A DNA stretch of 64,000 nucleotides from assembly GCF_007559335.1 (NCBI RefSeq), contig NZ_VMBG01000002.1, positions 1 to 64,000 of the forward strand. Reading direction: 5' to 3'. This document shows positions 46,119-55,479 of the stretch, in pieces. The translations under genes were made by a program, and so were the position numbers. Each line of letters starts with the position of its first letter. The stretch's first letter is position 1. The notes under the pieces are model-generated. The model was not told the DNA's origin. It saw only the letters and a program-made list of their open reading frames with translations, and ran no database searches. Origin of the DNA: Rariglobus hedericola (GTDB taxonomy: Bacteria; Verrucomicrobiota; Verrucomicrobiia; Opitutales; Opitutaceae).

Positions 46119-46155
46119 AAAAAGCCCGGGCTTCAAAATCAAGCGCGGGCTTTTT
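46119..46155. terminator. Bidirectional terminator between tex and the acyltransferase gene
   Basis: aaaaagcccgggctt pairs with aagcgcgggcttttt, with one internal mismatch and a 7-base loop, and is followed by a T run. The two flanking genes are convergent. Confidence 0.85.
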
Positions 46156-46159
46156 TGCG

Positions 46160-47836
46160 TCAAATGACCAAGCCACGACCGGGAACTTCCGTGCGATGCA
46201 CACCGCGCGGGCGATAGCCAAGCGCGTCGGCTTTGCCGAGCAGGTCGGCCATCAGGTAAACGATGCTCAACCACATCTCCGTGCCTTGCAGTGAGGTCTT
46301 GTGACGGGCGACCACGAAATCGAAACCTCGATTATGCTGCCAGTGCGCCATCACTTGAGGAAGACGTTTCAAAACCCACGCTTCGATCTCGTCGCGTCGA
46401 TGAGCGGTCTGTTTGCGGCAAAGCCACAGCGGATGCACCACGTCGAGCACGTGACAGGCGTCGTCGGTCTTGCCGTTGAAAAAAGCGTGGTCCTTCACGT
46501 GGAGGAGAATCGTATCGATCGCCTTCTCAGGATACGGAAGCAGTAGCCCATACTGCGCGTAGGTGCCGCGGGTGAGTCGGTAAAAACCGTTCACGGGATG
46601 CTGCCAGCGCGATTCTTTCGACCACGGGCCCCACATGCCCGTCATCGGATCGCACTTCTTATCGATCCAAGCAAACAACGCCTTCAACGGCAGGTGTCCG
46701 TCAAAATGGCGCGCGTCGGACAGCACGCTCGACGCATAACAATCCACCCAGTCGCCCGCGTGCCAGGCGCGGTCTTTCCATGGCAACGACTCCAGTTTTT
46801 TGCGCAAGCGCGGCGCGGTGATGTTGGCCGCGGAGGCCACCGGATGCGCGAGGTTGGAGCCGAGGGATTCCAACGCATAACTCACCGCCATCGTGTTGTA
46901 GAAACGCGTATCGTCAGGATTGGCGGGCGGAGCTTCGTTGAGCGCGGCATCTGCCGGGGTGTGTTCGGGCACGACGCCCGTCACGTGGTCCTGAAACTCA
47001 CGCAGGCGCGTGATCCACCCGGCCTTGGTGTAGCCGGGCGCAATCCGGCCAAACATCGCCGCCACTTCGGTCGCGTCACACCAGGGTCGCACGCGTTTTT
47101 TTCCGCCCGCTTGGTCGATATAGGTCACGCCGGCACCGGACTTGGACTTGAGTTGGTATCCCTTGAGCACGGCATCCAACTCATCGCCGACTTTTTGCCC
47201 GAAACGTTCCAGTTTCTCTTCGAGCGAGCCGGGAGAGTTGGCGCGTTTACGCATGCGAATGACGCGCGCGGGATTTCCGCCCACGATGGCGTAGTCGGGC
47301 ACGTCCTTAGTGACGACCGCGCCGGCCGCGAGGATCGTGTGGTTGCCGACTTTCACGCCATCAAGAACCGAGACATGCGCGCCGATCCAGATGTCGTCAC
47401 CGAGCACAATGCCTTTGCTGTTATGCGGCTGTTGGTAGATCGGTCGCGTCGTGTCGGCGAAGCCGTGATTGAACCCCATGAGACACGCGTAGGCGCCGAT
47501 GCGGATGCCGTCGCCTCCCGTGACCTTGCCGCGCACCGTGGCGAACGGGTTGATGCTGCAGTTATCCCCGAGATGCACGTGGTCGGTGATGTAGGCATGG
47601 GCCGCAACAAAGCCCTTGGTCCCCATTTTGAAAAAAGCCCCGGCGTGCCCGTTGATCGATGCGGATGGAGCGAGATAACAATCCGCGCCAACCTCCACTG
47701 CCGCCGCCTTGCGAAGCTCTCGCTGATGCCGCAGCTGTCCGGCCTTTTCCTGGGCGGTCGCTTCATGCGCGAACATCCACGGCACGTGGTCGAAACGTTG
47801 CTGGCTGTAGGCTTTGTTCCAAGCGGGGTTTTCCAT
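46160..47836 (-). CDS. Left-handed beta-helix acyltransferase fused to a helical (alpha-toroid-like) domain
   Basis: The 558-residue protein has an N-terminal hexapeptide-repeat acetyltransferase domain (~45-195). This shows coil repeats ([28 protein letters not shown]) and the likely catalytic His124 in GFNHGF, close to maltose/galactoside O-acetyltransferases. From ~200 onward is a ~350-residue helical region ([34 protein letters not shown]) that looks like an alpha/alpha barrel as in glycan-processing or epimerase-like enzymes; I do not recognise the exact family. The start is ATG 47836; an in-frame GTG at 47866 is an alternative. It is divergent from an AraC-type regulator, which may control it. 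A sugar O-acetylation role is inferred. Confidence 0.75.
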   Translation of the reverse strand: MENPAWNKAYSQQRFDHVPWMFAHEATAQEKAGQLRHQRELRKAAAVEVGADCYLAPSASINGHAGAFFKMGTKGFVAAHAYITDHVHLGDNCSINPFATVRGKVTGGDGIRIGAYACLMGFNHGFADTTRPIYQQPHNSKGIVLGDDIWIGAHVSVLDGVKVGNHTILAAGAVVTKDVPDYAIVGGNPARVIRMRKRANSPGSLEEKLERFGQKVGDELDAVLKGYQLKSKSGAGVTYIDQAGGKKRVRPWCDATEVAAMFGRIAPGYTKAGWITRLREFQDHVTGVVPEHTPADAALNEAPPANPDDTRFYNTMAVSYALESLGSNLAHPVASAANITAPRLRKKLESLPWKDRAWHAGDWVDCYASSVLSDARHFDGHLPLKALFAWIDKKCDPMTGMWGPWSKESRWQHPVNGFYRLTRGTYAQYGLLLPYPEKAIDTILLHVKDHAFFNGKTDDACHVLDVVHPLWLCRKQTAHRRDEIEAWVLKRLPQVMAHWQHNRGFDFVVARHKTSLQGTEMWLSIVYLMADLLGKADALGYRPRGVHRTEVPGRGLVI

Positions 47837-47907
47837 GACTTGTATATTTGCCACTCCAGGAATCACTCCAAGATGGATAAATGACGCTCAATTTGTAGTT
47901 TTGTCGC

Positions 47908-48726
47908 ATGCTGTGCTATCGCCTCAACCTGCGCCCCGGTCGTGCGCTGCCGCTGAATGTGCGCTCCGCCGGACATTATCAACTGGCGCCAAATGAGCGG
48001 AACCCCCGCGAGCCGGGTGAGTTCCTGCAAGTATTCTGGTCGGTCTCGGGCTCTGGTAGTTTCAAGGTCGGCCGATCGTTTGTGCCGGTGCAGGGCGATA
48101 TGATTTTTTACTACGTGGCGGGCGAACCACACGACTTGGTGGCCGGCCCGGAAGGTTGGGATTATCGCTGGCTCACCTTTGACGGAATCCGATACCCACG
48201 CATCACGCGCGATTACGGGTTGGTGCGTGCGCAGGCCGCGGGACCATGCCCATCCGGATTGTTCGAGCGGCTCTACGAAACGCTACGCGATCCGACGCCC
48301 GAGGGAGAGCTGCGGGCCTCGGCCTTGGGTTACGAGATCCTGCTTCGCGCGGGTGATCCACCCCGGGGCACGAGTGCATCCGGCGGGCGTGATATTGCGG
48401 AAGTTTCGCGCGCGTGGATCGACGCACATTTCACCGATGCACGGCTCAACGTCGCCGGGCTCGCGGAAAAACTGGGCCTGCACCGCGCGTCACTGCACCG
48501 GATGTTCACGAGACGCCACGGGGTGCCGCCGGTGCAATACTTGGGACGCCTGAGGCTTCGTCTCGCGTTGGAGTTGCTGACCACGACAACCCTTCCGGTG
48601 GCGGATGTCGCGGTGCGGTGCGGACTGCCCGACGTGGCGCATTTTTCCAAACTCGTGTCGCGCCACACGGGGTTCAGCCCGCGCGTTTACCGGCAGCGAC
48701 ACGGGCCACGCGTGCCAACGGTTTGA
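47908..48726 (+). CDS. AraC family transcriptional regulator
   Basis: The 272-residue protein has an N-terminal cupin-like sensing domain (~15-100; VQGDMIFYYVAGEPHDL) and a C-terminal pair of helix-turn-helix motifs (LAEKLGLHRASLHRMFTRRH; VADVAVRCGLPDVAHFSKLV), followed by the family signature HTGFSPRVYR. Such regulators usually bind sugars or related metabolites. The short divergent gap to the acyltransferase/helical-domain gene suggests it controls that gene. Confidence 0.93.
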   Translation: MLCYRLNLRPGRALPLNVRSAGHYQLAPNERNPREPGEFLQVFWSVSGSGSFKVGRSFVPVQGDMIFYYVAGEPHDLVAGPEGWDYRWLTFDGIRYPRITRDYGLVRAQAAGPCPSGLFERLYETLRDPTPEGELRASALGYEILLRAGDPPRGTSASGGRDIAEVSRAWIDAHFTDARLNVAGLAEKLGLHRASLHRMFTRRHGVPPVQYLGRLRLRLALELLTTTTLPVADVAVRCGLPDVAHFSKLVSRHTGFSPRVYRQRHGPRVPTV

Positions 48727-48834
48727 TGCCTGCAACATCGGTTTTAAGCCCCTGATTATCTGACTTTTTTCTGACAACTCGGAGGTCGTTTCTTCCTAAG
48801 AAATCTGCGTGATGATCGTGGTCACCCCGACACC

Positions 48835-50190
48835 ATGAATACCCGCCTCCTTCCCCATTGCGCGTGGCTGCTGGCCGCGCTTGCCCTTGCCTCGCCCGCT
48901 CGTTTGCCCGCCCAAGCCTTGGACGAAGCGATCAAAAGCTTCAAGGCCGCCCCCACTCTCAGCTCTTCAGGCCTGGCGGATGCGAGTTATTCCGGCAATG
49001 TCCTGCGTGAGTGGGACAGCGCCCAGAACCAGCTCAGCAGTCTCGACGGCTACATCGATAATAACGATTTCAACAATGCCCTCAGCCAGGCCCGCCAGTA
49101 TGCGCGCTCAGCCCGCACTCCCGAGATCCGCAAGCTTTGGGATGATCTCGTCACTGCGCTTCAGACGGAGGCCAAGGCACGCGAAGCCGCCTTCACCGAA
49201 AAGGTCGAAGCGCTCTCCACCCGCGTTGGCAAGATCGCCCTTGCCGCGACCAAGCCCTCCGAACTCGACGGTATCCTCGACGAACTCTACGCGCTCCAGG
49301 AAGCCCGTAACAACGGCGGCTACAACAACCGCCTTCAACGCACCTACACTCGCATCGATAACACCCTCAGCTTCGTCAACGGCTGGCAGGACTATCTCGC
49401 CCAGCGCGAAAGCGGCGACGTTGATGGCGCCCGCAACAGCCTGCGCAACCTGAACTCCAACAGCTTTCGCTACCGCCCCGTCAGCCGCTCCGACATCCTC
49501 AAGCTCATGTCGTCGATCGAGTCGCCGGTGAGTCCGTCGACCAACCTTCTCGCCGACGCCACGCTCGATAACCTCACCGTCATCCGCGACCGCATCGCCG
49601 CCTTGCAGGAAACCTCCTCCGGCCGTCGCTCCAACGAATTCTACGCGTTGCTTGGCGATCTCGACGCCCTCAATCGCGCCGTCAGCGAACTTAAGGCCGA
49701 CCGCCTCGCCAGTGCCCGCGATCTCCTGCGCAATTCGAATTCCACGGCCCACGCCTACCTCGATGCCATCGCAAAATTGAAGAATGATTTTATCATTCGT
49801 GCGCTGCCTGCCCTCACCGGCGTGAAGTTATCCACCCCGCCCGCGGCCAACGAAACGGCCATTTCTTATTTGAACCGCCTCGTGGAAGAAGCCGTCAAAG
49901 CCGAGGACTGGCCGCGCGCCCAGCGACTGGCCACCGTAACCAACGATCTCGTCCCGAATGGCGGCTCCTGCTCCGCCCGTGAACCGCTCGTCGGCGCCAA
50001 CCCCGCCGTCGCCATCAAAGCCTGGACCAATGCCCAGCGCATGGAAAAGGCCGCTCAACCCGTTGCCGCCGCCGCACTCTATCGCGAAGCCCTCAAAGCA
50101 GGCGCCCCCCCCAAGCTCGAGGCACAGATTATCGAGCGCCTGCGCGCCCTTGCCGTCGAATCGCCCGAATCGGCGAAGGAAATGCGTTAA
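48835..50190 (+). CDS. Exported alpha-helical protein of unknown function
   Basis: The 451-residue precursor has a signal peptide (cleavage after LPAQA, ~residue 28). The mature part is mostly helical, with recurring phrases about small sets and lists of residues such as LSSLDGYIDNNDFNNALSQA, ALQEARNNGGYNNRL and LAQRESGDVDGARNSLRNL, resembling degenerate TPR-like helix pairs. I do not recognise a family. It is transcribed separately from the AraC gene and is followed by hpf after 87 bases. A periplasmic scaffold or assembly function is possible but unsupported. Confidence 0.8.
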   Translation: MNTRLLPHCAWLLAALALASPARLPAQALDEAIKSFKAAPTLSSSGLADASYSGNVLREWDSAQNQLSSLDGYIDNNDFNNALSQARQYARSARTPEIRKLWDDLVTALQTEAKAREAAFTEKVEALSTRVGKIALAATKPSELDGILDELYALQEARNNGGYNNRLQRTYTRIDNTLSFVNGWQDYLAQRESGDVDGARNSLRNLNSNSFRYRPVSRSDILKLMSSIESPVSPSTNLLADATLDNLTVIRDRIAALQETSSGRRSNEFYALLGDLDALNRAVSELKADRLASARDLLRNSNSTAHAYLDAIAKLKNDFIIRALPALTGVKLSTPPAANETAISYLNRLVEEAVKAEDWPRAQRLATVTNDLVPNGGSCSAREPLVGANPAVAIKAWTNAQRMEKAAQPVAAAALYREALKAGAPPKLEAQIIERLRALAVESPESAKEMR

Positions 50191-50212
50191 CAGCGCTCCT
50201 AATCCAACCCGC

Positions 50213-50255
50213 GCACGGATTTGTCATCGTCATTTAAGAGGCAACAAATCCGTGC
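50213..50255. promoter_or_regulatory. Perfect 12-bp inverted repeat upstream of hpf
   Basis: gcacggatttgt (50213-50224) and acaaatccgtgc (50244-50255) are exact reverse complements around a 19-base spacer. The right arm ends 22 bases before the hpf start. No T-run follows, so it is not a classical terminator. It may be an operator or an mRNA hairpin affecting hpf translation. Confidence 0.7.
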
Positions 50256-50277
50256 CGTTGTGCTCTATTACTAACGT

Positions 50278-50661
50278 ATGCCCCATATCACTCCTGAAGT
50301 TATCGGCGCGAAGGTCATCCTTCGCGGTATTCACCTCGAACTGAGCGACGCCATGAAGGCGAATTACAACGAGAAGGCGGCCAAGCTCCTGCGCCACGAA
50401 CCGCGTATCGACCGCATTCGCTTCGACGTCGAACTCGATAAAACCAAGACGTCCAAAGACCATTTCATCGCCCACGGACGCATCGAAATCAGCGGTCCAG
50501 ATATCGTCGCCTCCGCCGACAGCGAAGACGCCTACAAGTCCGTCGATCTGCTGACCGACAAACTCGACGGCCTCCTCCGCAAGCGTCACAGCGAGCTCAA
50601 GGAAAAGCGCCACCACCCGCACGGCGTGGACATCGGCGCACCGCTTCCGAAAACAGTCTAA
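50278..50661 (+). CDS. hpf: Ribosome hibernation promoting factor
   Basis: The 127-residue protein matches the short HPF/YfiA family, with VILRGIHLELSDAMKANYNEK, RIDRIRFDVELD and a C-terminal helix ending LLRKRHSELKEKRHH. Such proteins bind the 30S decoding site and dimerise or inactivate ribosomes in stationary phase. It lacks the C-terminal dimerisation domain of long HPFs. No clear Shine-Dalgarno sequence precedes the ATG; the inverted repeat upstream may matter for regulation. Confidence 0.93.
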   Translation: MPHITPEVIGAKVILRGIHLELSDAMKANYNEKAAKLLRHEPRIDRIRFDVELDKTKTSKDHFIAHGRIEISGPDIVASADSEDAYKSVDLLTDKLDGLLRKRHSELKEKRHHPHGVDIGAPLPKTV

Positions 50662-50685
50662 GCAAGCGCAGACGATTTTCGTTTT

Positions 50686-50720
50686 AAAAACCCGGCTCGC
50701 CCTGCGAACCGGGTTTTTTT
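50686..50720 (+). terminator. Rho-independent terminator of hpf
   Basis: aaaaacccgg pairs with ccgggttttt over a 13-base loop and is followed by extra T residues. Confidence 0.9.
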
Positions 50721-50786
50721 GCGCACATTTAAATCCACGCCAACAATTCACTCGGCAACGCTACGCCGATTGGTTTCCTGCTTCGT

Positions 50787-52268
50787 GTGCGACCCTTACG
50801 AATTCTGTTCGTCACCCCCGAAGTTGAGCCGTTTGTAAAAGTTGGAGGTCTCGCCGATATGACCGGCGCGCTTCCCAAGGAACTCGCCGCCCTCGGCCAT
50901 GATGTGCGCATCGTGTGTCCCGCCTACGGCTCCGTGAAGTCCCACGGCCCGCGCACCGCCCGCGCCGAACCGCTCGGCGTCGACGTCGGCTCCGAGGCCC
51001 AATGGGCACGCACGTGGGAAGCCACGCTGCCGGGCACCGCGGTCCCCGTGTATTTACTGGAACACGACGGCTACTTTGCGCGCCCCGAAGTTTACGCCGG
51101 CCCGGGAGGCTCGCACACGGACAACGACCTGCGCTTCGCCTTTCTTTGCCGCGGAGCGCTCTCCCTCTGCCAGCAGCTCGACTGGATTCCCGACGTCGTC
51201 CATGGCCACGATTGGACGACCGGCCTCCTCCCCGTCTACCTCAACACCACGCTCAAGAACACGCCGCTCGGCCGCATCGCCTCGGTGTTCACGATCCATA
51301 ACCTCGAGCATCAGGGCTACGCCGACCGTCGCGTGCTGGACTTTGCCCGCCTGCCCGCCTCCGAGTTCCGCGCCGACAGCGTCGAATCGACCGGTGCAGT
51401 CAACATGCTCAAGGCCGGTCTCTACCACTCGACCAAGCTCACCACCGTGAGCCCCACCTACGCCGAGGAAATCAAAACGCCCGCCGGCGGCTGGGGCTTG
51501 GACGACGTGCTTCGCTTCCGCGCCGGCGATCTCGTCGGCATCCTCAACGGCATCGATACCGCCGCCTGGAATCCCGCGACCGACAAGTATCTGCCCACCC
51601 ACTACAGCGCCACCACCCTTGCCGGCAAAGCCGCCGACAAACGCGCTCTGCAAGCCCGCCTCGGCCTCGCCCAAGATCCGCACGTCGCGGTCTTCGGCGT
51701 CGTCGCACGCTTCGTCCAGCAAAAGGGCCTCGATCTTCTCGCCGAAGCCCTGCCCCACATCATGGGCCGCATGCACGTGCAGTTCGCCATCCTCGGCTCG
51801 GGCGATCCCGGCCTTGAACACACCTTCCGCTGGGCGGCCGGCCAGTTCCCCGGCCGTGTCGGTGTCAACATCGGCTACGACAACGAACTCTCCCACCTCA
51901 TCCAAGGCGGTTCCGATTGTTTTGTGATGCCCAGTCGCAGCGAGCCGTGCGGACTCACCCAGATGTATGCGATGCGCTACGGCACCGTGCCCCTCGCCCG
52001 CGCCACCGGCGGTCTCATCGACACCATCGAACAATACACCGAAGGCAGCGGCAAAGGCACCGGATTCCTCTTCACCGACGCGACCGCCCCCGCGCTCTAC
52101 AACACTGTGGGCTGGGCTTGCGCGACCTACTACGACCGCCCCGCAGAGTTCACGCGTCTTCGCCTCAACGGCATGGCGAAGGACTTCAGCTGGAAGACCA
52201 GCGCCGCGCACTATGTCGAGGTTTACCGCTGGGCCGCCGAGCAGCGCACGGGCGAGAAGCTGGTTTAA
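50787..52268 (+). CDS. glgA: Glycogen synthase (ADP-glucose type)
   Basis: The 493-residue GT5 enzyme transfers glucose from ADP-glucose to glycogen chains. The substrate-binding KVGGLAD motif is at 18-24 (KTGGLAD in E. coli), and the C-terminal domain has PSRSEPCGLTQMYAMRYG, with the conserved glutamate, and GGLIDTIEQY. The domain between contains HDWTTGLLPVYL and TIHNLEHQGYADR. It starts at GTG 50787 with no clear Shine-Dalgarno sequence. Length is normal. Its location next to hpf suggests stationary-phase carbon storage, by association only. Confidence 0.96.
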   Translation: MRPLRILFVTPEVEPFVKVGGLADMTGALPKELAALGHDVRIVCPAYGSVKSHGPRTARAEPLGVDVGSEAQWARTWEATLPGTAVPVYLLEHDGYFARPEVYAGPGGSHTDNDLRFAFLCRGALSLCQQLDWIPDVVHGHDWTTGLLPVYLNTTLKNTPLGRIASVFTIHNLEHQGYADRRVLDFARLPASEFRADSVESTGAVNMLKAGLYHSTKLTTVSPTYAEEIKTPAGGWGLDDVLRFRAGDLVGILNGIDTAAWNPATDKYLPTHYSATTLAGKAADKRALQARLGLAQDPHVAVFGVVARFVQQKGLDLLAEALPHIMGRMHVQFAILGSGDPGLEHTFRWAAGQFPGRVGVNIGYDNELSHLIQGGSDCFVMPSRSEPCGLTQMYAMRYGTVPLARATGGLIDTIEQYTEGSGKGTGFLFTDATAPALYNTVGWACATYYDRPAEFTRLRLNGMAKDFSWKTSAAHYVEVYRWAAEQRTGEKLV

Positions 52269-52272
52269 ACAA

Positions 52273-52300
52273 AAAGGACGGACCGCGAGGGCCGTCCTTT
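52273..52300. terminator. Bidirectional terminator between glgA and the TerC gene
   Basis: The 9-bp stem aaaggacgg/ccgtccttt has a 10-base loop, with A residues on the left side and T residues on the right. Confidence 0.85.
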
Positions 52301-52325
52301 CTTACCGGTCCGTTCAATCCTTCGC

Positions 52326-53078
52326 TTACTTGATCGACGAACGCAGCTCGACCGGTTTGTCGGCCGTGCTCTTCGTGCGAAGCTTCAAGTTCAACATTTC
52401 CACGCCGAAGGCGAAGGCCATGGAGAAGTAGATGTAACCCTTCGGGATGTGCTGGCCGAGCGATTCGCCGACGAGCGTCACGCCGATCAGGATCAGGAAG
52501 GACAGCGCCAGCATCTTGAGCGTCGGGTGACGGTTGACGAAGTCGCTGATCGCTCCGGCAAACGCCAGCATCACGCCGAGGGCGATGACCACCGCCGTCA
52601 CCATGACCCAGATGTTGTTGGCCATGCCGACCGCCGTGATGACCGAGTCGAGGGAGAACACGATATCAAGGATCAGGATCTGCACGATCACGCTGGCGAA
52701 CTTCGTCTTGCCCTTGGTGGGATTCGCATGGCCTTCCTCGCCTTCGAGTTTCTCGTGGATTTCAACGACGCTCTTGCCGATCAGGAACAAGCCGCCCACG
52801 AGCAGGATGAGATCTTTGCCGGAAATGCCTTCGTTCAAAACCGGGAGCGTGAACAAATCGGTGGTGAGCTTCATCAGCCACGTGATGCTGAAGAGGAGCA
52901 TCACGCGCGTGATCAGCGCGAGCGACAGGCCGAGCTTGCGGGCCTTGGGCTGCTGATCCTTCGGCAGTTTGCCGGCCAGGATCGAAATGAAGATCACATT
53001 GTCGATGCCGAGCACGATCTCCAGCGCCGTAAGCGTGAGGAGGGAAATCCAGATCTGCGGGTCAAGTAGCCATTCCAT
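52326..53078 (-). CDS. TerC family integral membrane protein
   Basis: The 250-residue protein has about seven transmembrane helices, with the family hallmarks ALEIVLGIDNVIFISILAG and ILDIVFSLDSVITAVGM, each containing the conserved aspartate of the two inverted halves. TerC-like proteins are linked to metal ion export or metalation of exported proteins (manganese in several studied examples). No tellurite genes are nearby, so resistance to tellurite should not be assumed. Confidence 0.95.
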   Translation of the reverse strand: MEWLLDPQIWISLLTLTALEIVLGIDNVIFISILAGKLPKDQQPKARKLGLSLALITRVMLLFSITWLMKLTTDLFTLPVLNEGISGKDLILLVGGLFLIGKSVVEIHEKLEGEEGHANPTKGKTKFASVIVQILILDIVFSLDSVITAVGMANNIWVMVTAVVIALGVMLAFAGAISDFVNRHPTLKMLALSFLILIGVTLVGESLGQHIPKGYIYFSMAFAFGVEMLNLKLRTKSTADKPVELRSSIK

Positions 53079-53162
53079 ATTGGCGGCAGAGCAAGCCGGT
53101 CCCGCGCCATGTCGTCAACTCGCTCCCGTTTACAAAAGCTCCGGGCGTTTCCCTCCCGCTGC

Positions 53163-54107
53163 TCACATCACCCACGCCAGGCCCAGTCGCAGCCAAAGCG
53201 GAATCAGGAAAACCCCCAGCACCGTCGTGCCGATCACGACCCGCACCGCCGTCAGCGAATGTCCGCCATAATGCTTCGCGATTACCAGCGGCAAAATCCC
53301 CGCCGGCATCGCCGCCTGCACGATGATCACCCGCTTCAGGTCATCGGAAACCGGCAACCATTTCGCCAGCATCAGGAACAGCACCGGCAGCACTCCGAGG
53401 CGCAACACACTGGAAGCCAGCGTCACCCTCGCATCGAACATTTCGCGCGGACGTTGGAAATATTCCATCAGCGTCGCCCCGATCAGCATCAACCCCAGCG
53501 GAATCGCGCAAGCCGCACTCATGTGAATCACGTTAAACGCCACATCGGGGATGAACCGGCCTAGGTCCATCGTATTGCCCAGCACCGCCGCGAACAGCGC
53601 GAAGACCGGTGCGTTGACGAGCTTGCGCCAGCCTTCCCGCAGCGAAAGTCCGGCCAGCATCAGAATGCCCACCGTCCAGATAGCCGCTTCACAACCGACA
53701 TTGTGCACGAGCAACACGCCCACGCTTTCAGGGCCGAACAACGCCACCATCAGCGGCAATGCGATGTAGCCGTAATTATAGATGCCCGTCGAAAACGCGA
53801 AAGTCCGCAACCCCTCGCCCTGCTTTAGTCCGATCGCCCGAGCCGCGTAGTAGGAAAGATAAATTCCCATCGCGATGGTCGCGAAACCAATGAGCGGCGC
53901 GAGCAACAGATTGCCCGGTTGGCGAAGCGCGGCGTTGCCTAGCACATTCTCAAAAATCAGGCACGGGTAGAGAAAATTGACGACCAGCTTGAGCAGGCTC
54001 GCGTCAGCCTCGGAGGTGAGCCACCGCACGCGACGCATGATCGCCCCCACCCCGATCAGAGCGAACACCGGAAGGATCAACAGCAGAAGCTGCCAGTAGG
54101 AAGGCAT
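53163..54107 (-). CDS. AEC family transporter (auxin efflux carrier-like)
   Basis: The 314-residue membrane protein has ten or so helices in two halves. The N-terminal half has LKLVVNFLYPCLIFENVLGN, the discontinuous-helix region typical of AEC carriers, and the C-terminal half has AAMPAGILPLVIAKHYGG. The family exports or imports organic anions such as malate or malonate. Substrate cannot be predicted. It lies 12 bases after the flavoprotein gene, so the two are probably co-transcribed. Confidence 0.9.
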   Translation of the reverse strand: MPSYWQLLLLILPVFALIGVGAIMRRVRWLTSEADASLLKLVVNFLYPCLIFENVLGNAALRQPGNLLLAPLIGFATIAMGIYLSYYAARAIGLKQGEGLRTFAFSTGIYNYGYIALPLMVALFGPESVGVLLVHNVGCEAAIWTVGILMLAGLSLREGWRKLVNAPVFALFAAVLGNTMDLGRFIPDVAFNVIHMSAACAIPLGLMLIGATLMEYFQRPREMFDARVTLASSVLRLGVLPVLFLMLAKWLPVSDDLKRVIIVQAAMPAGILPLVIAKHYGGHSLTAVRVVIGTTVLGVFLIPLWLRLGLAWVM

Positions 54108-54119
54108 GGCGGAAACGAA

Positions 54120-55361
54120 TCAGCTTTCTTCGATTTCGGCCATCGCACGACCCGCAATCCAGCCCGTCGTCCACGCAGCCTGAAAGTTAAAGCCGCCCGT
54201 GATGCCATCGATATCCAGCACCTCGCCGGCGAAATGCAGCCCCGGACACTCGCGGCTTTCCATCGTCTTGAAATCGATCTCCCTCAACCGCACGCCGCCA
54301 CACGTCACAAACTCGTCCTTGTTGAGGCTCTTGCCTTCGACGATGAACTCCGCCGCCGCGACCTGGCGCGCCAGCGCTTGTAACAAAGTATTCGATACCG
54401 ATGTCCACACGGTCTCGGGCGTGATGCCGGCGGCGACGATCAACCTTTCCCACAAGCGCGCCGGGATCGCGAAGGGATTCCAGGTGGCGATCTGCTTTTT
54501 GAGATTAACGAGTCGCGCCGCCGTGAGCGTCTCCAATGCCTGCGGGACCGCGCGACCTTCGGCCCACGAAACGACGACCGTGAACTTGTAACCGCGTTCC
54601 GCGAGTTCGCGCGCGCCCCAAGCCGACAGTTTCAAAATGGCCGGCCCGCTCATGCCCCAGTGCGTGATGAGCAACCCGCCGGAATCCTTGAGCTTCGTGC
54701 CGGGCACCGACGTGCCGGCGAGCGGCACGGAAAGTCCTTCGAGCCCGCGGATGCGCGCGTCGTCGATGTGAAACGTGAACAGCGACGGCACGGGCGGCTC
54801 GATGGTGTGCCCGAGTTGCGCGGCAATCGTCTGCCCCGCCGATCCCTTGGTGCCGCCCGTGGCGATGAGCACGCGGTCAAATTCCCCCACCGAGTTATCC
54901 GTGAACTCGACCGTAAACACAGGATTCACCCGCTCGATGCGTCGCACGCCGATCGGCATGTAAACTTTCACCCCCGCCTGATCCGCCGTGCGGCGCAGGC
55001 AATCCACGATCGTCCCCGAATCATCCGTGATGGGAAACATGCGGCCGTCGCTTTCGGTTTTCAGTTCCACACCCCGCGCGGCAAACCACGCGATCGTGTC
55101 GCGCGGACCAAACCGGGTGAACGGTCCCTGCAGCTCGCGACTGCCGCGCGGATAACGTTTCACCAGCTCACGAGGCTCGGGACAGGCATGCGTGACGTTG
55201 CAGCGTCCGCCGCCGGAGATCCGCACCTTCGCGAGCGGATGCGCCGTGGCCTCGTAGAGCACCACGCGGGCAGACGGATTCGCTTCGGCGCAGGCGATGG
55301 CCGCAAAAAATCCCGCGGCGCCGCCGCCGATCACAATCACGCGAGGTGCTGTCGTTGACAT
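54120..55361 (-). CDS. NAD(P)/FAD-dependent oxidoreductase, HI0933/YhiN family
   Basis: The 413-residue flavoprotein begins with the dinucleotide-binding motif VIVIGGGAAGFFAAIACAE, followed by the family signature RISGGGRCNVTHAC. The C-terminal part has CGGVRLREIDFKTMESR and HFAGEVLDIDGITGGFNFQ, which is diagnostic. The physiological reaction of this family is not settled. Length is usual. It leads a two-gene unit with the AEC carrier. Confidence 0.94.
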   Translation of the reverse strand: MSTTAPRVIVIGGGAAGFFAAIACAEANPSARVVLYEATAHPLAKVRISGGGRCNVTHACPEPRELVKRYPRGSRELQGPFTRFGPRDTIAWFAARGVELKTESDGRMFPITDDSGTIVDCLRRTADQAGVKVYMPIGVRRIERVNPVFTVEFTDNSVGEFDRVLIATGGTKGSAGQTIAAQLGHTIEPPVPSLFTFHIDDARIRGLEGLSVPLAGTSVPGTKLKDSGGLLITHWGMSGPAILKLSAWGARELAERGYKFTVVVSWAEGRAVPQALETLTAARLVNLKKQIATWNPFAIPARLWERLIVAAGITPETVWTSVSNTLLQALARQVAAAEFIVEGKSLNKDEFVTCGGVRLREIDFKTMESRECPGLHFAGEVLDIDGITGGFNFQAAWTTGWIAGRAMAEIEES

Positions 55362-55401
55362 GCCGCGCAGCGTGCGCGCACGGCGCCGGTTGTCGAAAAC
55401 G

Positions 55402-55435
55402 AAAAAACCGCCGCACCCGTGAAGGTGGCGGCGGT
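55402..55435 (-). terminator. Terminator of the Spy-like gene
   Basis: On the minus strand, a GC-rich stem (accgccgcc paired with ggcggcggt, with a one-base bulge) is followed by six T residues. It lies 45 bases after the Spy-like stop codon. Confidence 0.8.
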
Positions 55436-55479
55436 CGGGTAAAAATAGGCCGGTGGATTAACCGGCACGCTTTTGCCTA

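Noticed and set aside
50686-50720. The structure after hpf as a regulatory hairpin
   Set aside because: It has a strong GC stem and a T-run, so it is an ordinary terminator.
51054-52211. A 385-residue minus-strand frame inside glgA
   Set aside because: Antisense to the glycogen synthase, which has all its motifs.
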